Assembly: GCF_004331685.1 (NCBI RefSeq)
Contig: NZ_SJSM01000013.1
Location: 99,282 to 163,281 of the forward strand
DNA length: 64,000 bases
Reading direction: 5' to 3'
From: Pedobacter hiemivivus
Lineage (GTDB): Bacteria > Bacteroidota > Bacteroidia > Sphingobacteriales > Sphingobacteriaceae
The translations under genes and the position numbers were made by a program. This document shows, piece after piece, positions 35,364 to 44,182 of the stretch (positions within the stretch are counted from its first letter, which is position 1; each line of letters starts with the position of its first letter). The notes beneath the pieces were generated by a model. That model did no database searches. It was given only the letters and a program-made list of their open reading frames with translations, and was not told the origin of the DNA.

Positions 35364-36206
35364 ATGAAAACATTATATAAAAATATACCATTGATTTTGC
35401 TCCTGTTATTAACGGCTTCAGGCAGTAGCGCATTCGCGCAAAATAAGTTCAGGATCATCAGTTATAACATCCTTGAAGGGATGAAAACGGATACTACTAA
35501 AGGTAAACAGGATTTTGTAAAATGGGTAAAATCAGAAAACCCAGATATCCTTGCGCTACAAGAGTGTAATAAGTTTACCCAGAAGTCTTTGGAAGATCTT
35601 GCCCGCAGCTACGGACATACTTATGCCGTGTTGTTACGTGAACCAGGCTATCCTGTAGGGTTAACCTCTAAATATCCAATTGTTGACGTACAAAAGGTGA
35701 TTGACAATATGCATCATGGGTTTATTGTAGCTAAGATTAAAGATCTCAATATTATAGTACTTCATTTATCGCCTCATAAGTATTGGAAACGTAGGGAAGA
35801 GATTGATGTCATATTAAGCACTATCGCGGCTTCGGCGCAAAAGGAAAGGTGGGTGATTATGGGTGATTTCAACTCCTTATCTCCACTAGATAAAGAAAAT
35901 TATGCTGATGGAAAATATGCTGATCGGTTAAAAGAAGCGGCAAAAAAATACAGTTTCCATGAGAATCTTGTAGATGGAAAATATCTTGATTTTGAGGTTC
36001 AAAAACGAATATTAGAGTTTGGACTACATGATACGGCAAAAGAAAAAGCAACAGGAAATGAGCCTAGAAGCAACAGGATAGATTATATCTATGTAAGTAA
36101 AGATTTGATGCCACAAGTAACAAAAGCCCAGTTTATAAGGGATGAGTTTACAGCAACACACTCAGATCATGTACCTGTTATTATGGAATTTAAAGATAAA
36201 AAATAA
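35364..36206 (+). CDS. Secreted endonuclease/exonuclease/phosphatase-family enzyme
   Basis: This 280-residue protein has a signal peptide (cut near SSAFAQ, residue 26) and the EEP fold: N35 (ISYNILEG), metal ligand E67 (ALQEC), MGDFNS and the C-terminal catalytic D268-H269 in THSDHVPV. EEP enzymes cleave phosphodiesters (nucleic acid, sphingomyelin, inositol phosphate). It lies 16 bases after SusD and 6 bases before the DUF5689 lipoprotein gene, so it is part of the same operon and probably acts in the periplasm or at the surface on the SusCD substrate. The substrate is unknown. Confidence 0.9.
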   Translation: MKTLYKNIPLILLLLLTASGSSAFAQNKFRIISYNILEGMKTDTTKGKQDFVKWVKSENPDILALQECNKFTQKSLEDLARSYGHTYAVLLREPGYPVGLTSKYPIVDVQKVIDNMHHGFIVAKIKDLNIIVLHLSPHKYWKRREEIDVILSTIAASAQKERWVIMGDFNSLSPLDKENYADGKYADRLKEAAKKYSFHENLVDGKYLDFEVQKRILEFGLHDTAKEKATGNEPRSNRIDYIYVSKDLMPQVTKAQFIRDEFTATHSDHVPVIMEFKDKK

Positions 36207-36212
36207 GCGGTT

Positions 36213-38252
36213 ATGAAAAGATTTCTGTTTTACGCCTTACTATTAATTGCAGCTGCAACAAGTTGTAAAAAAGATGAATTGGTGGCATTTAGTACTGATC
36301 TGGCCATCAATAATCGAATTATCCGTGTGGCTGATAGTGCCGGTAGTACAAGAGTGCTTGTTTATGCTGATGAAAGCTGGAAAGTAAGGACTGAAGGTGA
36401 TGCTTCCTGGGTAAAGTTGGATAAGGAAGGATCAACTGGAAATGGGGAGTTTTTAGCAACTGTACAAAGTAACGCTGGAAACTTACCACGGTCGGTTAAG
36501 ATTGTGATTAGCTCCGATAATAAAACGGATACGGTCAATCTACAGCAACGTGGTATCGTTGCTGCCATCAATATTCTTGATGCGAATGCAAATGGTATTG
36601 CAAATGGCGGATTCATGAAGACTGCGATCACGACAAATGTACCTTTCAACTTAATGAAACATGAGGAGGTGTACAACAGCGGCGGGACAGGTTGGATTAC
36701 AGGACTAACCATTAATGGTAAAGACCTCAATTTTACGTTATCACAGAATCTGCTGGCCGAATCACGAGAAGCACTGATCAGGTTGTCGTATAAGGATGCT
36801 TTAGGAACAACGGTTAAAGATTCTATTTTAGTAACTCAAAATCCTAAAGGCGATTACGATCTGGCTGTACTTAAAGATTTTGCTTATGCTAAAACTGCGT
36901 TGGCTGCTGGGGTCGTTACAGAAAATATTTATATTGAGGGTGTTGTTGTTAGTGATAAGGGTAACCCAAACATGGGATTAAATGCAAATAAAGCCAGCAA
37001 TAAACACGAGATAGACAAAACTGAAAATGCCATTACTGTTTACCTTCAAAGTATGGATGGTAAGTCCGGCTTCCTGATCCGGACAAAAACAGGAGGTGAT
37101 AATATATATGGGAATGGGGATGTTGTTAAACTTTGGTTAAAAGGTATTAGCGTTAGAAAAGAAAATAATCCAGGCCGAACTATTTTAGAACAGGTACAAT
37201 CCGTAAATATCATTTCAAAAACTCCCGGAGCTTCTCCTTTATTGCCGCGAGAAGTATATATGAAGGATTTGACTGACAATGACCTTTATACTTATGTAAA
37301 GTTAAAAGAAGTCGAAATCAGTGTTCCATCTGGTAGCTTCTTTAATATCAACGAGGGTTATAATTTTAGAACGGATGTTTATCCTACCAATATTAGAGAT
37401 GTAAATGGAAACAGCATGTATATGCTAACTAATATTGATGTCCCATATAGAAGAGATGGTAAACGTGTGCCGCAGGGTTCGGGCGATATTTCAGGTATCT
37501 TAGTTTATGAGCAACTTCCACGGTACGGTAATGATATTGGCAAATACGCGATCAGACACCTTAAAAGAGAGGATATTGCCTTGAAGGAAAATAGAGAAGA
37601 TGGATTTTCTACTGTCTTGGTAGAATGGAGCAGGTTTAAATTAGAAAACGCAGCCGGTGCCACAGAGGCGAAAAATCCTTTGACTCCAGATATTGGTGTT
37701 GGAACTTTAAAACAAAGTGAAAAAGGGTCATTAGATTTTAGTGCAAATGGTATTTCGACTGGTACAGACTACAATGGCCTTATTCAGGAAGCAAGTACAG
37801 TAAAGGGTGCGATTGCTAATGGCGCATGGAATAGCAAGAACTGGTGGAATGATACCAAAGGAAAGGGCGCATCCTGGAATATTGTAGTGTCGACATTGGG
37901 TATTACTACACCAATTTCTTTGCAAATAGAAGGTAACAGTAATATTGGTGGTGCCAGAAATTTTATTGTAGAATGGTCTGCCACTGGCGCTGATGCAGGT
38001 GTATGGAATCAGGTAGGGGAGTTTACTTTTGAAGATGTAGTGGACTATACAAATACTTTGCTGACTCAGGTGCCTGGACTAAAAGTGCTCAACTTTAAGT
38101 TTCCAAACACAGCTTTAGGCTTAACCAATTTATATATCAGGCTTAGAGTTAAGAATAAAATTGTAGGTACAGCAACAAATCCAACAGGTGGGACATTGGC
38201 CGCGGCTGGTTTAAGCAGACTTGGACATGTTTCAATTAAGTACAATAAATAG
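36213..38252 (+). CDS. BACON / DUF5689 surface lipoprotein
   Basis: This 679-residue lipoprotein (Cys18 in AATSC) begins with a BACON-like beta-sandwich (about 30-115: VLVYADESWKVRTEGDASW ... KTDTVNLQQRG), has a middle DUF5689 region (about 225-455: IYIEGVVVSDKGNPNMG, GDVVKLWLKG, RHLKREDI), and a C-terminal beta-sandwich (about 470-679). DUF5689 resembles OB-fold nucleotide-binding domains and is found next to EEP nucleases in Bacteroidota. It is the last gene of the operon and likely holds substrate at the surface. Domain calls are from motif memory. Confidence 0.82.
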   Translation: MKRFLFYALLLIAAATSCKKDELVAFSTDLAINNRIIRVADSAGSTRVLVYADESWKVRTEGDASWVKLDKEGSTGNGEFLATVQSNAGNLPRSVKIVISSDNKTDTVNLQQRGIVAAINILDANANGIANGGFMKTAITTNVPFNLMKHEEVYNSGGTGWITGLTINGKDLNFTLSQNLLAESREALIRLSYKDALGTTVKDSILVTQNPKGDYDLAVLKDFAYAKTALAAGVVTENIYIEGVVVSDKGNPNMGLNANKASNKHEIDKTENAITVYLQSMDGKSGFLIRTKTGGDNIYGNGDVVKLWLKGISVRKENNPGRTILEQVQSVNIISKTPGASPLLPREVYMKDLTDNDLYTYVKLKEVEISVPSGSFFNINEGYNFRTDVYPTNIRDVNGNSMYMLTNIDVPYRRDGKRVPQGSGDISGILVYEQLPRYGNDIGKYAIRHLKREDIALKENREDGFSTVLVEWSRFKLENAAGATEAKNPLTPDIGVGTLKQSEKGSLDFSANGISTGTDYNGLIQEASTVKGAIANGAWNSKNWWNDTKGKGASWNIVVSTLGITTPISLQIEGNSNIGGARNFIVEWSATGADAGVWNQVGEFTFEDVVDYTNTLLTQVPGLKVLNFKFPNTALGLTNLYIRLRVKNKIVGTATNPTGGTLAAAGLSRLGHVSIKYNK

Positions 38253-38364
38253 GGGTTGGGTAAAAAAGAAACGGGGATAGGTCCTAAGACTCACCCCCGT
38301 TAAATTAACGCTCTCACCACAAAAGTACAAATTCTTTTTAATTCTCCAAATAAATTTTACTTTT

Positions 38365-38400
38365 TATTCAAAAAGCCGGCTTAAACCGGCTTTTTGAATA
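38365..38400. terminator. Bidirectional hairpin terminator
   Basis: TATTCAAAAAGCCGG and CCGGCTTTTTGAATA form a perfect 15-bp stem around CTTAAA; the stem itself supplies T runs on both strands. A weaker AACGGGG/CCCCGTT hairpin lies upstream at 38270-38301. Both are between the converging DUF5689 and barrel genes. Confidence 0.88.
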
Positions 38401-38422
38401 TCAATTGGATGATTATGATAAA

Positions 38423-39001
38423 TTATTTCATATCACGTTGTACTTTTCTTGCTGTACTTTTTCCAGGCAAATAGATTTGAAATCCAACTCCAAGGGCCAG
38501 GTAGTTCGAGTATGTACTAGATCCAAAGCCAACAACACCATTGTATTTCAATAAAGCCTCAAGCCCGATCGTATTGGTCACAAAATAAGTAAAGCCTGGT
38601 CCAAAACTAAAACCTAATCCATTGGTAGTTCCGCCGCCAGCTGGATTAATGCCTTGAAAACCGACTGTGGCCTCTCCAAAAAATCTGGAGTTTTTCACCA
38701 CTTCATTTGCACCGGTAGCTCCATAATATCTACCTAAAGCACCTATACCATAAGTAAATGATGTACCTACACCTTTTTGAGATACAACGCCCAACTGAAC
38801 TTCACCACCTACAGCCATACCGTCTTGTATAAACCAAGCTGCTTTAGGGTTAATCTTTAGTTGAAAGAGATTGGGTTTATCTAAGCCAAGACTGATGTCC
38901 GACAAATTAGCCCCCATCATTACATTTCCCTTTTGTATCTGGGCACTTGCTCCAAATGCCAGTGTGCTTCCTAAAATAATAGTAAAAATTAGCTTTTTCA
39001 T
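38423..39001 (-). CDS. Outer membrane beta-barrel protein, porin-family-like
   Basis: This 192-residue protein starts at the Met of MKKLIFTIILGSTLAFGASAQ, a clean signal peptide; an in-frame Met 22 codons upstream gives a charged N-terminus and is rejected. The mature part alternates Gly-rich beta strands (GNVMMGANLSDISLGL, VGGEVQLGVVS, ALGRYYGATG, FSFGPGFTYFV), with a typical barrel C-terminus (ALGVGFQIYL). It resembles small OmpA/OmpW-like barrels common in this phylum. Function is unknown and it forms its own transcription unit. Confidence 0.85.
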   Translation of the reverse strand: MKKLIFTIILGSTLAFGASAQIQKGNVMMGANLSDISLGLDKPNLFQLKINPKAAWFIQDGMAVGGEVQLGVVSQKGVGTSFTYGIGALGRYYGATGANEVVKNSRFFGEATVGFQGINPAGGGTTNGLGFSFGPGFTYFVTNTIGLEALLKYNGVVGFGSSTYSNYLALGVGFQIYLPGKSTARKVQRDMK

Positions 39002-39190
39002 AAGATTTTGTTTATTTGTTTTTCCAGGTTGTGAAACTATTGTTAGCTTCTTAACTATCCTTAACAAATTTCAGCCCTTTTTTGTTTATAACGATTTATT
39101 TAGGATATTTACCAAGTAATTTAGCCTTGTTTTTCAATTGATTAGCGGCTAAAATGGTGTAACACAACATTAATAAAGATTATAGTTAGC

Positions 39191-40228
39191 ATGGAAGTCT
39201 CTTTAAGTAATAAGCCTAACTATTTTATCGAAAAAGTACGGAATATGCTGGGGAGAAATGGAACTGAAGAAATCAAATGGGGTATTATAGGTTGTGGAGA
39301 TGTTACTGAAGTGAAAAGCGGCCCCGCATTCAATAAAGTATTAAACTCATCACTGGTTGCCGTTATGCGTCGTGATGGTGCAAAAGCTAAAGATTATGCC
39401 TTGCGTCACAACGTTCCAAAATGGTACGACGATGCTGAACAACTTATTGATGATCCTGAGGTAAATGCGATCTATATTGCAACTCCACCGTTACAACATG
39501 AAGAATATGCTATACGCGCCATGGCTGCAGGGAAACCAGTATATGTAGAAAAACCCATGACCCTGAATGCGGCCTCTGCGATTAGAATGAAGGAAGCTGC
39601 TGAAAAATACAATGTTAAGCTTACGGTAGCACACTACCGAAGGGCCCAACCTATGTTTTTAAAAGTTAAATCTCTTTTAGATGAAAAGGCAATAGGAGTG
39701 GTTAAGCTGGTTCAACTTCAAATGTTACAGCCGCAAAATTCAGATCTGATTGCCGGCTCGGAAACAAATTGGAGGTTAAATCCAGCTATATCTGGAGGTG
39801 GTTTATTTCATGATCTTGCACCTCATCAGCTTGATTTAATGATCTATTTCTTTGGAGAATTGAACAAATCCATGGGGATCTCTTTAAATCAAGGTAGCCC
39901 ATATGAGGTAGATGATATGGTTACCGGACATATTTTATTCCACAATGGAGTAGTCTTTAATGGTTCCTGGTGTTTTTCTGCGGCTGAACAAACGGATGTT
40001 TGCGAAATCATTGGTACCGAAGGCAAAATAAGCTTCCCAATGTTTGGTCACAAACTGACTTTAAGCAAGGGTAAGGATGAGGAAGAGTTCATGTTTGATC
40101 CGCTACAACATGTACAACAACCCATGATACAGGAAGTAGTTAAATACTTTTTGGGTAAAACCAGTAATCCTTGTTCTGCGGAACAGGCAATAATGTCGAT
40201 GCAGGTGATGGATAGCTTCACAAAGTAG
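39191..40228 (+). CDS. Cytoplasmic Gfo/Idh/MocA-family oxidoreductase
   Basis: This 345-residue NAD(P)-dependent dehydrogenase has the Rossmann motif GIIGCGDVTE (31-40), the family's VEKPM motif (E120-K121-P122) and the C-terminal alpha/beta domain with GGGLFHDLAPHQLDLMIYF. Unlike the protein at 6068 it has no export signal. Substrates in this family are sugars, inositols or sugar ketoacids. It lies 24 bases before an ABC exporter pair on the same strand, but a functional link is not apparent. Confidence 0.92.
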   Translation: MEVSLSNKPNYFIEKVRNMLGRNGTEEIKWGIIGCGDVTEVKSGPAFNKVLNSSLVAVMRRDGAKAKDYALRHNVPKWYDDAEQLIDDPEVNAIYIATPPLQHEEYAIRAMAAGKPVYVEKPMTLNAASAIRMKEAAEKYNVKLTVAHYRRAQPMFLKVKSLLDEKAIGVVKLVQLQMLQPQNSDLIAGSETNWRLNPAISGGGLFHDLAPHQLDLMIYFFGELNKSMGISLNQGSPYEVDDMVTGHILFHNGVVFNGSWCFSAAEQTDVCEIIGTEGKISFPMFGHKLTLSKGKDEEEFMFDPLQHVQQPMIQEVVKYFLGKTSNPCSAEQAIMSMQVMDSFTK

Positions 40229-40252
40229 AATTAGCAGGTACAGATATAGAAT

Positions 40253-41992
40253 ATGAGAAAAGAAACCAAGGGGCCCAAAAAACCAGGTATTTTCAGCTTG
40301 CTTAAACCTTATAAGGGTTTGATCAGTTTATTGCTCTTTTTTGCATTGATCAGTAATGGCGTGAATTTGTTGCTGCCAAAATTAGTAGCCAATGGAATAG
40401 ATGCCTATACCAATGGTACTTTTGATGTGAATGCCATTCTGATTAAATTCTCAGCAGCTATTTTATTGGTTTTTCTGTTTACTTTTTTTCAAAGTATCAT
40501 ACAAACTTATGCTTCCGAAAAGGTAGCGAGAGACCTAAGAACTCAGTTGGCTGATCAGATTTCAAGGCAAAGTAATGCCTATATTGAACAGGCTAACCCT
40601 TCTAAATTGTTAACTAATCTAACGGCCGACGTTGATTCTATAAAACTATTTATTGCACAAGCCATTGTGTCCATTACTTCATCTATATTTATTATAATCG
40701 GTGCTAGTATTTTGTTGTTGAGCATCAATTGGAAATTAGCACTGGCCATTATTGCTATTATTCCCATTATTGGAGTTACTTTTTTTCTGGTGATTAAGAA
40801 GGTAAGTGTGCTTTTTAAACAAAGCAGAGAAGTTATAGACTGGTTGAATAAAGTAATCAATGAAAGTATACTAGGTGCCGCATTAATCCGTGTAATCAAT
40901 TCGCAGCAACTGGAATACGTTAAATTCTTATCTGCAAACACCAAAGCGAAAGATCTTGGTTTGTCTATTCTAAATCTGTTTGCAGGCTTAATACCCGTTA
41001 TCATATTTGTGGCTAATCTTGCAGGATTAACAATTTTGCTGCTTGGTGGCCATTATGTAATTAATGACAGCATGACCCTCGGTGATTTCGCTGCATTTAA
41101 CAGTTACCTGGCATTGTTGATTTTTCCGATCATAGTTATTGGATTTATGAGTAATGTAATTGCCCAGGCTACAGCCTCTTACGGGCGCATATCTCATGTG
41201 TTAAATCAAGCAAATGAAATGGCTGCAGGCCATATCACAGATCCTTTAAAAGGGCATGTGGAGATGAAAAATATCAATGTGCTTTATGGGCAAAAGCCGG
41301 TCTTAAAGGATATTTCTTTCCAACTTCAACCAGGCTCAAAAACCGCGATTATCGGCCCAACTGCTGCAGGAAAGACACAACTGTTGTATTTACTTACCGG
41401 GCTCATTAAACCCGACAATGGTGAGATCTTATTTGATGGTAACCCTGTAGAAAGCTATGTTCAGGAGTCCTTTCATAACCAAATCGGTTTTGTATTCCAG
41501 GATAGCATCATTTTTAACATGAGCATACGTGAGAATATTGCTTTTAATGATCAGGTTACTGACCAATCTCTGGAAAAAGCAATTGAAACTGCAGAATTAA
41601 AAGATTTTATCAATTCCCTTCCTGATCAATTGAATACAGTTGTATCAGAAAGAGGTGCTAACCTTTCGGGGGGACAAAAACAAAGGATTATGCTGGCCAG
41701 AGCTTTGGCACTTAATCCTAAGATATTGTTGTTAGATGACTTTACTGCACGTGTAGACAACAATACAGAACAACGCATTTTAGCAAATGTACAACGTAAT
41801 TATCCTGGTTTAACTTTGCTTTCGGTTACTCAGAAGATTGCAGCCGTTCAAAACTATGACAGTGTAATACTTATTATGCAGGGTGAAATTATTGCACAGG
41901 GTACTCATCAAAACCTCATGAAAAGCAGTCCCGAATACGTTCAAATTTACAACTCACAACAAAGCACCAGCAATTATGAACTACAATCTTAA
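40253..41992 (+). CDS. ABC exporter half-transporter, subunit with degenerate ATP site
   Basis: This 579-residue protein has six membrane helices (about 18-310) and an ATPase domain with Walker A GPTAAGKT (368-375), signature LSGGQ, and a Walker B LLLDD in which the catalytic Glu is replaced by Asp496. The H-loop also has Gln527 (VTQK) instead of His. These changes mark the degenerate site of a heterodimeric exporter such as TM287/288 or BmrCD. The partner gene overlaps by 17 bases. Export substrate is unknown. Confidence 0.93.
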   Translation: MRKETKGPKKPGIFSLLKPYKGLISLLLFFALISNGVNLLLPKLVANGIDAYTNGTFDVNAILIKFSAAILLVFLFTFFQSIIQTYASEKVARDLRTQLADQISRQSNAYIEQANPSKLLTNLTADVDSIKLFIAQAIVSITSSIFIIIGASILLLSINWKLALAIIAIIPIIGVTFFLVIKKVSVLFKQSREVIDWLNKVINESILGAALIRVINSQQLEYVKFLSANTKAKDLGLSILNLFAGLIPVIIFVANLAGLTILLLGGHYVINDSMTLGDFAAFNSYLALLIFPIIVIGFMSNVIAQATASYGRISHVLNQANEMAAGHITDPLKGHVEMKNINVLYGQKPVLKDISFQLQPGSKTAIIGPTAAGKTQLLYLLTGLIKPDNGEILFDGNPVESYVQESFHNQIGFVFQDSIIFNMSIRENIAFNDQVTDQSLEKAIETAELKDFINSLPDQLNTVVSERGANLSGGQKQRIMLARALALNPKILLLDDFTARVDNNTEQRILANVQRNYPGLTLLSVTQKIAAVQNYDSVILIMQGEIIAQGTHQNLMKSSPEYVQIYNSQQSTSNYELQS

Positions 41993-43739
41993 CCAGGTTA
42001 ACGGTAAGGAAGAAAAGAAATCTACATTTGCGGTCCTTAAAAAGCTATTAAAGCTGATCTCACATGAACGTAAGAACCTTTTACTTGCTTTTATAGCTAT
42101 AGTAATCAATTCTGCTTTACTGTTGTTATCTCCATTAATTATAGGACACACGATAGATAATTATGTAAGCACCAAGCAGTTTAATGGAGTCTTGTTGTAC
42201 TCTGGCGTATTGTTAGCTATGTACCTGGTTACTTTGGTTACTGGTTATCTGCAAACAAAATTAATGGGTGGGGTTGGGCAAAGGACCTTGTATACACTTA
42301 GGAACGCAATATTTAGCAAGTTACAGGAACTGCCAGTATCCTTCTTCAGTCAAAACAAAGCTGGAGATCTCATTTCCAGAGTAAATAATGACACGGATAA
42401 ATTGAATCAATTTTTTTCTCAATCCCTAATGCAGTTTTTAAGTAGCATCTTCACAATGCTAGGAGCAGGGATTTTTCTATTGGTTATTAATTTAAAACTT
42501 GGTGCAGCAACATTAACACCGGCCTTATTCATATTGATATTTACTGGCCTTGTATCTGCATGGGTAAAAAAGAAAAATGTCGTTAACCTAAAAAGTGTAG
42601 GTAATCTTAGCGCCGGCATACAGGAAAGTTTGAATAATTTTAAAGTAATCATCGCATTCAACCGTAGAGATTATTTCAGGAAGCGCTTTGATGAGACCAA
42701 TAAAGAGAACTATAAGACTGCTATAGGTGCTGGTATTGCCAATACTATTTTTATTCCAGTGTTCGGATTCTTTTCCAGTGTGGCGCAATTGATCGTATTG
42801 GTCTATGGTATTCATCTCATTTCAATCGGGGAGTTTACGATAGGCTTACTGATCAGTTACCTTTCTTATGCCGTAAATTTTTACAATCCACTACGTCAGC
42901 TCGCTGCTTTATGGAGTAGTTTTCAGGTGGCGATGGCTGGTTGGGACAGAATATCTCAGATCTTGTCGCTGGAAAGTAACCTTCGGGTGGTGGATGATGT
43001 TGCTCAGGAAACTGCTTCCAGCTCCCTTTTAACCTTTAAAAATGTTCATTTCTCTTACGCAGATGGCGAAGAGATCCTACACAACATTAGTTTCGATCTA
43101 GAAAAAGGTAAAACTTATGCTTTAATTGGCCCAACTGGGGGCGGTAAAACTACTACAGCTTCTTTAATGGCGCGTTTGTACGACACGACCAAAGGTACTG
43201 TACTGTTAAATGGAAAAGATATCAGGTCTTATACAGCTGAAGAACGTAGTAAAAAGATTGGATTCATTTTGCAGGAGCCCTTTTTATTTACAGGTACTGT
43301 AAAAGATAATATTCTGTACAGCAATATTGCTTATAAAGATTATACGAATGCGCAATTGGAGGATGTCATTAAAGCAGCGCACTTAGAGGGCTTACTCGCT
43401 TTGTTTGATAGGGGATTAGAAACTGAAGTGGCATCCAACTCAGATAACATTAGTTTGGGACAAAAGCAGTTGATTGCTTTTATGAGGGCTGTTTTGCGTA
43501 ATCCTGAATTGCTTATTTTGGACGAAGCCACAGCAAATATCGATACGATCACAGAGAAACTACTTAGCGATATCCTAAAAAAGCTTCCCAAGGAAACTAC
43601 ATTAGTCATTATTGCGCACCGCTTAAATACTATAGAAAATGCGGATGAAATATATTTCGTAAATTCTGGTGAAGTGATTAAAGCGGGTACGCTAGATCAT
43701 GCAATGAATATGCTACTTAAAGGAAAAAGAAGCAGTTAA
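41976..43739 (+). CDS. ABC exporter half-transporter, partner subunit
   Basis: This 587-residue partner starts 17 bases before the end of the previous gene (the ATG of MNYNLNQVNG), so translation is likely coupled. It has six helices and an ATPase domain with Walker A GPTGGGKT, a canonical Walker B LLILDEA with Glu, and IAHR with the H-loop His. Its signature is ISLGQ (492-496), a weakened form, which would face the degenerate Walker B of the other subunit. This is the expected asymmetry of heterodimeric exporters. Confidence 0.93.
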   Translation: MNYNLNQVNGKEEKKSTFAVLKKLLKLISHERKNLLLAFIAIVINSALLLLSPLIIGHTIDNYVSTKQFNGVLLYSGVLLAMYLVTLVTGYLQTKLMGGVGQRTLYTLRNAIFSKLQELPVSFFSQNKAGDLISRVNNDTDKLNQFFSQSLMQFLSSIFTMLGAGIFLLVINLKLGAATLTPALFILIFTGLVSAWVKKKNVVNLKSVGNLSAGIQESLNNFKVIIAFNRRDYFRKRFDETNKENYKTAIGAGIANTIFIPVFGFFSSVAQLIVLVYGIHLISIGEFTIGLLISYLSYAVNFYNPLRQLAALWSSFQVAMAGWDRISQILSLESNLRVVDDVAQETASSSLLTFKNVHFSYADGEEILHNISFDLEKGKTYALIGPTGGGKTTTASLMARLYDTTKGTVLLNGKDIRSYTAEERSKKIGFILQEPFLFTGTVKDNILYSNIAYKDYTNAQLEDVIKAAHLEGLLALFDRGLETEVASNSDNISLGQKQLIAFMRAVLRNPELLILDEATANIDTITEKLLSDILKKLPKETTLVIIAHRLNTIENADEIYFVNSGEVIKAGTLDHAMNMLLKGKRSS

Positions 43740-43761
43740 CAGCGGATATTAATGTCCGCTG
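43740..43761. terminator. 22-bp palindromic hairpin after the ABC exporter
   Basis: CAGCGGATATT and AATGTCCGCTG are complementary with one G:T wobble and no loop spacer. It starts at the stop codon of the exporter gene and overlaps the stop codon of the small minus-strand ORF, so it may terminate both. Confidence 0.5.
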
Positions 43762-43850
43762 GTGTCTTCTTGTTTCTTTCTAAATGTTAAGTAAAATGCG
43801 GTAACCATGATGATTACACAAAGACTAACTAAGCTGATTAAGGTTGCCAT
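43749..43850 (-). CDS. Small single-helix membrane peptide, 33 aa (unknown)
   Basis: ATG at 43850-43848 opens a 33-codon frame whose product begins MATLISLVSLCVIIMVTAF, a single transmembrane helix, followed by YLTFRKKQEDTSGH, a positively charged then polar tail. The layout (helix, basic anchor, soluble tail) is that of a real small membrane protein. A -7 element TATATTTG on the minus strand (43880-43887) lies about 30 bases upstream. It is too short for standard gene callers. I do not recognise a family. Confidence 0.5.
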   Translation of the reverse strand: MATLISLVSLCVIIMVTAFYLTFRKKQEDTSGH

Positions 43851-43879
43851 ATGATTAATATTAAAGATAATTTACGTCA

Positions 43880-43887
43880 CAAATATA
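43880..43887 (-). promoter_or_regulatory. Bacteroidota -7 element for the 33-aa ORF
   Basis: On the minus strand this reads TATATTTG, an exact TAnnTTTG match. A TTG lies 23 bases further upstream (43913-43911), at the long end of the accepted spacing. The start codon is 29 bases downstream. Confidence 0.45.
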
Positions 43888-44019
43888 ACTTTACAATTCG
43901 ATAATTAATACAATACTACCTTATGTATTGCGAAATGTTGATTTGTTAATAATTATTTCACAAATACAAGCACGATTTTTGCTAAATTGTTATCAGTAAT
44001 AGTTGATGTCATATTTAGA

Positions 44020-44125
44020 CAAAAAAGTCCTGTGAGTGGGTGATCCGCGTAGGGCAGGCACGCCATAAAGAATAGATACGCAGGAGGCCGTTCACATGAA
44101 TTGTATATGAACAGCCTCCTTTGTC
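44020..44125 (+). ncRNA. Candidate structured small RNA or leader
   Basis: This GC-richer stretch in an AT-rich gap has no open frame. Its 3' part, 44082-44094 with 44108-44120, forms a 13-bp stem (AGGAGGC..GTTCA with TGAAC..GCCTCCT, one mismatch) ending in TTTGTCTC, like an intrinsic terminator. Upstream of it GCGT/ACGC repeats at about 44047, 44060 and 44077 allow alternative pairing. It resembles a small RNA or a regulatory leader, but no known family is recognised. The histidine kinase gene starts 58 bases later. Confidence 0.35.
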
Positions 44126-44182
44126 TCTTCGATCAAACAATCTTAAGTTTCGGGTGTATTATAATAAATAAATTTCATCCCC

